Assembly (NCBI GenBank): GCA_016795205.1
Contig: JAEUHZ010000060.1
Location: forward strand, 1 to 52,025
Direction: 5' to 3'
Origin: Planctomycetota bacterium
GTDB taxonomy: Bacteria > Planctomycetota > UBA1135 > GCA-002686595
Length of the DNA stretch: 52,025 bases
The notes beneath the pieces are model-generated. The model saw nothing but the letters and a program-made list of their open reading frames with translations. It did no database searches and was not told the DNA's origin. Both the position numbers and the translations under genes were made by a program. Shown here one piece after another: positions 1-5,716 of the stretch (within the stretch, counting starts at the first letter, position 1; every line of letters starts with the position of its first letter).

Positions 1-77
1 TGTCCCTGCGCCAGGGCGATCTCCGCCTCACGCAGCTTCTGGATGATCTGTTCGGGCGTGTGCTTCTTGCGTGCCAC
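1..77 (-). CDS. IS3-family transposase OrfA, N-terminal fragment (cut by window edge)
   Basis: The visible peptide begins with (V/M)ARKKHTPEQIIQKLREAE and continues to the window edge, which is the typical N-terminus of the helix-turn-helix OrfA protein of IS3-family transposases. OrfA binds the element ends and, through programmed frameshifting with OrfB, forms the DDE transposase. The start is GTG at 77-75. It is chosen because an AGGAGG Shine-Dalgarno lies 6 nt upstream (minus strand, 89-84) and no better start is in frame. Only about 25 codons are visible, so I cannot say whether the element is intact. Confidence 0.75.
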   Translation of the reverse strand, partial: MARKKHTPEQIIQKLREAEIALAQG

Positions 78-140
78 CAGGCACCTCCTGAGTCCGGGAT
101 CCTAACGTTGAGGGTGGATCCGGATTCGGGGGGCAGATCA
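1..140 (-). mobile_element. End of an IS3-family insertion sequence (partial)
   Basis: Read on the minus strand, position 140 begins with TGATCTGCCCCCCGAATCC, and about 60 bases later comes a Shine-Dalgarno (positions 89-84) and a GTG-started transposase OrfA. IS3-family elements characteristically end in 5'-TG and place OrfA close to the left end, so I place the element boundary at about 140. The rest of the element, including OrfB and the other inverted repeat, lies outside the window, so neither the exact terminus nor the target duplication can be confirmed. Confidence 0.6.
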
Positions 141-489
141 ACCGCGCCAGCATCTTCGAGCGGCTCGTCCTGCGGGCGGCCTGCTGACCGATCCGGCCCG
201 CGCGCCAAACGGTGCCACGGGGTGACCGTCGCCAACCCGTGCCACCCGTTGCCAAGGTCCGATCCCGGTGGCTTCGGATGGCACCCGCTGGCCCAGGACG
301 GCCCGGAATGACGCCTACTGTTGCACCGAATGTTGCATGCTCTATTGACCCGGATTGGCCACGAAACGACCGATTTGGCCACCGTTGGCCACCCAGCGCG
401 GATTCCCTGGGGAACGGCCCATTCCTTGCGGGTGGTGGCCAACCGAGGCCAAATCGGCCGTTTCGTGGCCAACCGAGGCCAGAAGGTGC
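141..489. other. Non-coding stretch between IS end and tRNA-Arg, rich in GCCA-type repeats
   Basis: No convincing gene is present. The segment carries repeated short motifs (GTGCCAC, TTGCCAA, TTGGCCA and their complements) and a long inverted repeat listed separately. Reading frames here have shadow-like Arg/Pro-rich composition. It sits immediately 3' of the tRNA (minus strand) and next to an IS, which fits a region that collects insertions. Confidence 0.5.
353..474. repeat. Long inverted repeat just downstream of tRNA-Arg
   Basis: Arms 353-393 and 434-474 are reverse complements at 37 of 41 positions, separated by a 40-nt spacer that itself holds a small TTCCC/GGGAA hairpin. The arms contain TTGGCCACGAAACG followed by CCGATTTGGCC and GTTGGCCACC. 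A 15-nt direct repeat, GGCCAACCGAGGCCA, occurs at 438-452 and again at 468-482. In RNA this would fold into a very stable hairpin starting 16 nt past the encoded CCA of the tRNA. It could act as terminator or processing signal, be a small non-autonomous element, or be an integration-site relic. The sequence does not decide between these. Confidence 0.7.
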
Positions 490-566
490 TGGTACGCCCG
501 ACAGGATTCGAACCTGTGACCTGCGGCTCCGGAGGCCGCCGCTCTATCCAGCTGAGCTACGGGCGC
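490..566 (-). tRNA. tRNA-Arg (anticodon CCG)
   Basis: The minus strand folds into a complete cloverleaf. The acceptor GCGCCCG (566-560) pairs with CGGGCGT (500-494, with a terminal G:U), followed by discriminator A at 493 and an encoded CCA at 492-490. The D arm contains AGCTCAGCTGGATAGAGC. The anticodon stem GCGGC/GCCGC encloses the loop CTCCGGA, giving anticodon CCG, which reads the CGG arginine codon. The T arm has the invariant GTTCGAATC. Length is 77 nt with CCA and there is no intron. Confidence 0.96.
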
Positions 567-1055
567 AAAGCGGGGCGGAGAGTCTAGCACCCTCGGGCAC
601 CTCTCGCCTCCCGTGCCCAGGCCCGCTTCGCGTGTTCCCGAAGGCGGCGATCTCGATGCTCGAGCGTGGGTGAACCCCGTTCCGCGCAGGTCGCGTCGGC
701 CCGCACTCCTCGCCCTGGACACACGGCTCTCAGCTGCCTGCCGTCACCCCGCCTTGTCTCTTCGCAGCGCGGTAGCTGCCCAAACGGCCGCCACCCTCAT
801 CCTGCCGGCGCGGTCCGAAGCCTCGTTCCCGCACACCGATCGCGGCCGTCGACGCGCCCCTCGAGGCCTCCGACCTGGGGTGCCCGACGCCCGGTCCAGG
901 CCTGGGGCGGCCACCGTGGGCAGCCCAGACCAAGAGGGCGTGCGCCCTGCAGATTCCCGGTTACCTGCCCCCTTTCCCGCGCTTGACCCTAGGCTGATAC
1001 AGAGCGTGTTGAGCAGCAGCACGTGCCCTCCTCCGTCGATCGCTGGGGATCCTTC
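567..1055. other. Gene-free stretch upstream of the calcium-repeat protein
   Basis: About 490 bp with no reading frame of convincing composition on either strand. It should hold the promoter of the tRNA (minus strand) and of the gene starting at 1056. A TTGACC is visible at 983-988, but no good -10 box follows at the right spacing, so I do not call a promoter. Confidence 0.4.
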
Positions 1056-2006
1056 ATGCGCCCAGACCCCGCCTGGAACTCGAGCCGCCTCGGCGGCCTG
1101 AAGACGCCGCTCTTCGGCGCGGCGCTCGTCGCGTTGGCGCTCGTCGTCATCCTGGGCGGCGAGCGCGAGCTCGATGCACACACGGGCCCCAACCCGGACG
1201 CCGACGGTGACTTCCTCGTGATCGAGCAGGAGCGGATCCTCGGCACGTCTCCGACGAGCGCGGACACCGACCAAGACGGCTTCAGCGACCTGGAGGAACT
1301 TGCCCGCGGCAGCTCGCCGATCGACGGCCTCAGCGTGCCCGCCGCGGGACGGCCCGTGCATGTCGGCATGGCCGCGCACGCCGGCGCCGACGACAAGATC
1401 CACGTGCTCGTCGCCGTGCACTCCGCGCTGGCGAACCCGCGCGAGATCCGCGTCAACCTGGGCGTGCAGGCGCAGCGGCGGGTGGGCATCCTCTCGCAGA
1501 CGTGGGTGGCTGCGAACAGCACGCACCAGCTCACGACCGGCGCCAACGGCCAGGATCTCGTCCACCTGCTCGACGTCGCCATCGATCCGGCCCACGTGCT
1601 CGCGCTGGGGCAGCTCACCTTCTTCGCGACCGTGTCCGTCGCCGGATCGGGGACGATCCTCGCGGCGGACGTCGTGCGGCTCATCGCCTTGGACGGGATC
1701 GTCGTGCTCGTCATGCCGCCGCCGCGGCCGGGGAACTCGCAGCAACAGCAGGCTCCCTCCCAGCCGGGCTCGATCTACGTCCCGCTGCCGACTGTCGGGA
1801 CCGGGGGGATGCCCGCGACCTGGTCGGTCGGCGAAATCTGCTTCCAGCGCTCGATGCCCGTCGCCGTGAACGGACCGATCATCACCCAGGAGATCGTCAG
1901 CGCGAACTGCCTGAACGGCTGGGAGGGCTACTGCCCGCCGAGCTGCGTCGCCACGGTGGGGTCCACCTACACGACCGTGGACCCGATCGGACTCCTGGGC
2001 GGCTGA
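1056..2006 (+). CDS. Exported or membrane-anchored protein with thrombospondin-3-like calcium repeats
   Basis: A 316-residue protein of unknown function. A hydrophobic segment at about residues 18-34 acts as signal or anchor. It is followed by Asp-rich calcium-binding type repeats: PDADGDFL at about 47-54 and DTDQDGFSDLEEL at about 70-82, the pattern of thrombospondin type 3 or dockerin-like loops. The middle (100-230) looks like a beta-sandwich. A Pro/Gln-rich linker (PPPRPGNSQQQQ) leads to a short C-terminal part with four cysteines (ICF, ANCLN, YCPPSC). An in-frame GTG at 1023 would add 11 residues; ATG at 1056 is preferred because it puts the hydrophobic segment near the N-terminus. It lies 157 bp upstream of an ECF sigma operon on the same strand and may be a cell-surface target, but that is inference. 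Confidence 0.75.
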   Translation: MRPDPAWNSSRLGGLKTPLFGAALVALALVVILGGERELDAHTGPNPDADGDFLVIEQERILGTSPTSADTDQDGFSDLEELARGSSPIDGLSVPAAGRPVHVGMAAHAGADDKIHVLVAVHSALANPREIRVNLGVQAQRRVGILSQTWVAANSTHQLTTGANGQDLVHLLDVAIDPAHVLALGQLTFFATVSVAGSGTILAADVVRLIALDGIVVLVMPPPRPGNSQQQQAPSQPGSIYVPLPTVGTGGMPATWSVGEICFQRSMPVAVNGPIITQEIVSANCLNGWEGYCPPSCVATVGSTYTTVDPIGLLGG

Positions 2007-2163
2007 CGACCCATACCCTGGAGCGAGTCCACGTGCCTCCCGTCCCGAGGTCCAGCTCTGCTCGTGCGCAGCGATTCCAGCCCGCTTCGCCAGGATCTTG
2101 CAAGTCCGTCCCGGCTACGGAACCGAACGCGCCCGGCCTCCGTCGATACGAACGGACCCTGCC

Positions 2164-2769
2164 ATGAAGTCCGACCCGGATCGCGAGCTCGTCGAGGCCT
2201 GCCAGGCGACCGCGCCCACCGGGCTGGAGGGCGCCTTCCGGCGGCTCTACGACCAGTACAAGGATCGGGTCTACAACGTCTGCTTCCGGATCACGGGCAA
2301 CGCGACCGACGCCCTGGACGCCAGCCAGGAGACGTTCGGGATCATGTTCCGCAAGATCGCGGAGTTCCGCTTCGAGTCCAAGTTCTCGAGCTGGGTGTAC
2401 CGCATCGCCGTGAACGCCGCGATCGATCACAAGCGCCGCGCGGCCGCCCGGTGGCTGCCGTCCTTCGAGCCCCAGAACGAGCACACCCGCCCGGCGGCGC
2501 GCGCCGACCTGCGGGACGAGCGCACGGAAGCGCCGCTCAGCGCCGCGACCCGGCACGAGCTCGAGGCCGAGATCCAGGCCGCCATCTCGCGCCTGTCGCC
2601 CAAGCTGCGCGCGATCGTCGTCTTGCGCTACGTCGAGAACCTCTCCTACGACGAGATCGCGGAGGCGCTCCAGATCTCCCTCGGCACGGTCAAGTCGCGG
2701 CTCTCGCGCGCGCACGAGGCGCTCGACCGCGAGCTCACGCCGGTCCTCGACCGCCACTTCCTGCGGTGA
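2164..2769 (+). CDS. ECF-type RNA polymerase sigma-70 factor
   Basis: A 201-residue alternative sigma factor that directs RNA polymerase to a stress or envelope regulon. Region 2 covers about residues 24-92, with the conserved DALDASQETF and SKFSSWVYRIAVNAAIDHKR segments (core binding and -10 recognition). After a short linker, region 4 covers about 138-190, including LSPKLRAIVVLRYVENLSYD and the helix-turn-helix EIAEALQISLGTVKSRLSRA that reads the -35. Length and the absence of region 3 are typical of the extracytoplasmic-function class. The stop is followed 4 bp later by a zinc-finger anti-sigma gene and then by an RseB-like lipoprotein gene, so it is probably held inactive at the membrane and released by an envelope signal. 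The start is the first ATG that precedes region 2 compactly. Confidence 0.93.
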   Translation: MKSDPDRELVEACQATAPTGLEGAFRRLYDQYKDRVYNVCFRITGNATDALDASQETFGIMFRKIAEFRFESKFSSWVYRIAVNAAIDHKRRAAARWLPSFEPQNEHTRPAARADLRDERTEAPLSAATRHELEAEIQAAISRLSPKLRAIVVLRYVENLSYDEIAEALQISLGTVKSRLSRAHEALDRELTPVLDRHFLR

Positions 2770-2773
2770 TGCG

Positions 2774-3472
2774 ATGAGCGAACGCCGAGACCCCGCCTGC
2801 GAGAGCCTGCGCCCCGCGCTGATCCAGCGCGCCGAGGTCGGCGCGCCGGATCCGGCCGTCGACGCGCACGCGGCCGGCTGCGGCACCTGCCGCCGCGAGC
2901 TCGAGCGCGCGGTGCGCCGCGTCGGCCTGGCACGGTCCCTGGCGCGAGTCGTGGCTCCGCGGCAGCTCGACGGGCTCGTCGTCGCTGCACTCCAGGCTGG
3001 TGCGCGGCAAGAGCGCGCGGTGCGCGCGGTGCTCGACCTGCCCGACGTCGCCGCCCCGCGCGAGCTTGCCGAGCGCGTCGAGGGCCCGCGGGCGCCGCGC
3101 GTCCTCGAGCGCCTCGTGTCCGAGGACCTCGCCGACCCCTCGAAGGCCGTCGTCCGCCGCTACGCGAGCCGCCTGGAGCGCCTGCGCGCGCCGGCCGACC
3201 TCGCGGATCGGCTGCGCACCCCGCGCCAGCACCGGCGCGTCGTCCCGGCCCTGCTCGCCAGCCTGCTCGTCGGGGCGGGCGTCCTGCTGCTCGTCGGGGT
3301 CCTGGTCCTGACCGCCGAGCGCGACCGTGCCCCGACCGCGGCTCCCGGCCCCGTCCTGGTCGTCGAACGCGCGGCTTCGATCCACGACCTCGATCCCGCC
3401 GCGAGCCTGCTGGCCTCGGGGCTCACGGGTGGCCTCGTCGACGCCGATCGGCTGTCCCGGGAGGGCTCGTGA
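2774..3472 (+). CDS. Membrane anti-sigma factor with zinc-finger (ZAS-like) motif
   Basis: A 232-residue single-pass protein. The N-terminus carries HAAGCGTC (H32, C36, C39), matching the HxxxCxxC core of zinc-binding anti-sigma domains that clamp ECF sigma factors. An Arg/Glu/Ala-rich helical stretch (45-150) follows, then one transmembrane helix at about 157-180 (LLASLLVGAGVLLLVGVLVL) and a short periplasmic tail of about 50 residues. The gene starts 4 bp after the sigma stop, and its own stop overlaps the GTG of the next gene (GTGA), so the three are almost certainly one transcript with coupled translation. Its expected role is to sequester the sigma factor encoded just upstream; the family is recognised from motif and context rather than overall similarity. 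Confidence 0.85.
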   Translation: MSERRDPACESLRPALIQRAEVGAPDPAVDAHAAGCGTCRRELERAVRRVGLARSLARVVAPRQLDGLVVAALQAGARQERAVRAVLDLPDVAAPRELAERVEGPRAPRVLERLVSEDLADPSKAVVRRYASRLERLRAPADLADRLRTPRQHRRVVPALLASLLVGAGVLLLVGVLVLTAERDRAPTAAPGPVLVVERAASIHDLDPAASLLASGLTGGLVDADRLSREGS

Positions 3473-4497
3473 AGCCTGCCTCGATCCTGGCCCGCGCGGC
3501 CCCGGTCCTGGCCGCAGCGCTCCTGCTGCCGACGTTGCTCGTGGCAGGCTGCGCCGATCGCGACGGTGCCGGGAGCGCCGGCCCGACGGTGCTCACTCAA
3601 GAACACGCCACCGCGCCGCCCTTCCTGGCGGCCATGATCGACGCGCCCGAGCGCGTCGCGCACGGCGGCCTGCGGCGCATCGAGGTCCACCTCAAGGTGG
3701 ACGGACTGCCGACGAGCCTGATTTACGACGAGCGAGTCACCGCCGACGGCAACGGCCGCTACCTGATCGAGCCTGTCGCCGTCTCCGCGCCCTCGATGTC
3801 GTTGCCGCAACGCGAGGTCTTCGAGGAGCTCCAGCGCGCGCGGCAGGGCTTCTTCTTCAAGTACCGCGACCCGCGCATCCGCGACGTCGAGCGCTTCCTG
3901 GAGAACTACGCGCTGCACGTGGTCGCAGAGCCGGCCGTGGTGGCCGGCGTCGAATGCGTCGAGATCGAGATCGCGCCGCGCCGCGGCACGCTGCGCTCCT
4001 ACCGGCTCTCCGTCGACGCTTCGACCGGGCTCGTCCTGCGTGCGCTCGAGCGCGACGCCACGGGCACGGTCGTCGCCACGACGACCTTCCTCGAGTTCAC
4101 CCGGGATCCGGCGCTCGAGGGCGTCGCCTTCCACGTCGAGCGCTTCCCCGGTCACCCGCTGGAGGCGCTCGCCGTCCTGCCCGGGCCGCCGCCCGCTGCG
4201 CCGCAAGTCCTGCCCGCCGGCTACCGCGAGGTCACGAGCGACGTCGTGGACCTCGCCGGGACCAGCTACCTGCGCCGCGTCTACACCGACGGCTTCGAGC
4301 ACCTCTTCTTCCTCGAGCGCCGGCCGGCCGCGGCTGCGCCGGGGGCGCTGCAGGCGGAGAGCACGAACGTCACCGTGCGCATCGCCGAGGTCGGCGCCTT
4401 CCGCGTCGCAGAGGCCCTGCGCTCCGGCGGCAGCCTGTTCGTGGTCGGCAAGATCGCCGAAGCGGACGTGCTGGCCGTGCTGCGTTCCGCGCTGTGA
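3469..4497 (+). CDS. RseB/MucB-like periplasmic lipoprotein, third gene of the sigma operon
   Basis: A 342-residue lipoprotein with signal peptide and lipobox LVAGC (Cys28). The body has the alternating beta strands of the RseB/MucB and LolA-like fold: IEVHLKVDGLPTSLIYDERV, a central DVERFLENYALHVV, and EIEIAPRRGTLRSYRLSVD followed by a strand pair ending in TTFLEFTRDP. A C-terminal part (about 235-342) resembles the smaller RseB domain, with SYLRRVYTDGFEHLFFLE. RseB proteins bind the anti-sigma factor and sense mislocalised lipoprotein or envelope damage. The GTG start overlaps the anti-sigma stop. Assignment rests on fold-like pattern and operon position; a general outer-membrane lipoprotein-sorting-like sensor is the alternative. 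Confidence 0.68.
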   Translation: MKPASILARAAPVLAAALLLPTLLVAGCADRDGAGSAGPTVLTQEHATAPPFLAAMIDAPERVAHGGLRRIEVHLKVDGLPTSLIYDERVTADGNGRYLIEPVAVSAPSMSLPQREVFEELQRARQGFFFKYRDPRIRDVERFLENYALHVVAEPAVVAGVECVEIEIAPRRGTLRSYRLSVDASTGLVLRALERDATGTVVATTTFLEFTRDPALEGVAFHVERFPGHPLEALAVLPGPPPAAPQVLPAGYREVTSDVVDLAGTSYLRRVYTDGFEHLFFLERRPAAAAPGALQAESTNVTVRIAEVGAFRVAEALRSGGSLFVVGKIAEADVLAVLRSAL

Positions 4498-4558
4498 GCC
4501 CTCCAGCCCCGGCGGGCGGGGGTAGGCTTCGGTGACGGCCAGCGCCGGAACCGAATTC

Positions 4559-5026
4559 ATGAGCCAAGCCCCCCAGGACGAACCGTTTTCCGAGGCGCAC
4601 CTCGAATCGCCCGAGTACCGCGAGCGGCTCATGCGCAAGCTGAACTGCCTGATCGCGGTGCTCGAGGTCGCCACCGCCAAGGTCCGCCAGAGCATGGCGC
4701 TGCCCGAGGCCGACCAGGAGCGCCTCGGTCGCATCCGCTCGAACCTCCAGAGCACGCTGGACGTGTGCCTGCGCGCGCGCGTGGCGCTGGAGCGCCGCGA
4801 GGGGCTCCCGCGCAGCCTCTCGAACGAGCTGGCGCAGGCCGTCCAGGACGAGGCGGCCTTCCTCGGCGAGCTGCCGCGCCGGCACCTCACTCGCGCCAAG
4901 CCGCCGCTCGAGATCAGCTCCGAGGCGGAGCGCGCCAAGTTCGAGCGCCTCGCGCCCATCCGGCGCAACGAGCTGCGTCAGGTCGACCTGGAGCTGCTCA
5001 TGCGGCAGCTCCAAGGGCTCGGCTGA
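4559..5026 (+). CDS. Conserved-looking helical cytosolic protein, function unknown
   Basis: A 155-residue protein, mostly alpha-helical and charged, without signal peptide or membrane segment. It reads like two long helices (PEYRERLMRKLNCLIAVLEV and LERREGLPRSLSNELAQAVQ) and a C-terminal basic/acidic stretch ending in LELLMRQLQGLG. A GTG at 4532 (nine residues longer) has a purine-rich GGGGGTAGG 5 nt upstream and is a real alternative start. I prefer the ATG because the extra residues have no secondary-structure character. It stands alone between the sigma operon and a convergent sigma gene. I do not recognise the family. Confidence 0.65.
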   Translation: MSQAPQDEPFSEAHLESPEYRERLMRKLNCLIAVLEVATAKVRQSMALPEADQERLGRIRSNLQSTLDVCLRARVALERREGLPRSLSNELAQAVQDEAAFLGELPRRHLTRAKPPLEISSEAERAKFERLAPIRRNELRQVDLELLMRQLQGLG

Positions 5027-5077
5027 AGCGCGCGCTGCGGGTCGGCGCGCCCGCGAGCCCGACGGCTGGCCCGGCCG

Positions 5078-5659
5078 TCAATCGAGCGCGCTCGCCAGTT
5101 CGGTCAGCGCCCGCGCCAGCCGCCAGCGCACCGTCGACTCCGCCAGTCCGGTCGCCGCGGCGATCTCGGCGACCGGCACGTCGAAGATCCGTCGCAGGCA
5201 CACGATCTCGCGATCCTGGTCGTCGAGGCGGTCCAACGCGACCTGCAGGCGCTCCAAGTCCTCGCGGCGCTCCGCGTCGCGGCTGGGTGTCGCGTGGCGC
5301 GAGCCGTCGTCGCGCGCCGGGACGTCCCACAGCCCGCTGGCGAGCTCCTGGGTGCGCCCGGCGCCGCGGCGCGCGGCGGCGTGGAGCCGGGTCTTCGACA
5401 CGATCTTGTGCAGTGCGATCGTGTGAACCCAGCGCCGGAAGGCGGCCTCGGTCGTGAAGCGGAACGACGGAGCGCGCGACAGGACCTCGCGCAGCGCCGA
5501 CTGCAGCACGTCGGACGGCGGCTCGGCGTGTCGCAGCGCCGCCCCGGAGCGCAGCCGCACGTAGGAGCGCAGCGGACCGACGTGGCGCGCGAGCAGCTCC
5601 TCGAGCTCCGCGCGCTCGAGCGCGCGGCCGACGGCCGCGTCCTGGGGCTCCGGGGACAA
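5078..5659 (-). CDS. ECF-type sigma factor divergent from a Ser/Thr kinase
   Basis: About 193 residues. Region 2 runs from LRSYVRLRSGAALRHAEPPS through FRRWVHTIALHKIVSKTRLH. Region 4 contains LDRLDDQDREIVCLRRIFDV and the helix-turn-helix VAEIAAATGLAESTVRWRLA. The reading frame stays open a long way upstream, so the start is uncertain: no ATG lies close to region 2. TTG at 5659 is chosen because GGTGGA sits about 9 nt before it and the protein then has normal ECF length. TTG at 5695 is the alternative. No anti-sigma gene is adjacent; instead the kinase gene starts 57 bp away on the opposite strand. In planctomycetes such ECF factors are commonly linked to a membrane Ser/Thr kinase, which may replace the anti-sigma as the control element. 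Confidence 0.85.
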   Translation of the reverse strand: MSPEPQDAAVGRALERAELEELLARHVGPLRSYVRLRSGAALRHAEPPSDVLQSALREVLSRAPSFRFTTEAAFRRWVHTIALHKIVSKTRLHAAARRGAGRTQELASGLWDVPARDDGSRHATPSRDAERREDLERLQVALDRLDDQDREIVCLRRIFDVPVAEIAAATGLAESTVRWRLARALTELASALD

Positions 5660-5716
5660 GCGCCCGATTCCACCGGCGCCGCGCCGATCCCGCAAGGCGC
5701 GTAGACTGCTCGGCGG

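Noticed and set aside
143..187. Possible C-terminal remnant of a gene interrupted by the IS (RASIFERLVLRAAC then stop)
   Set aside because: Fifteen codons are too few to support a gene, and the other side of the insertion is not in the window.
983..1010. Promoter-like TTGACC upstream of 1056
   Set aside because: No acceptable -10 box follows at 16-18 bp, so the match is likely chance in a long intergenic region.
744..1745. Long minus-strand frame opposite the calcium-repeat protein
   Set aside because: It is Arg/His/Asp-rich with no domain and is antisense to a gene with a clear hydrophobic anchor and calcium loops.
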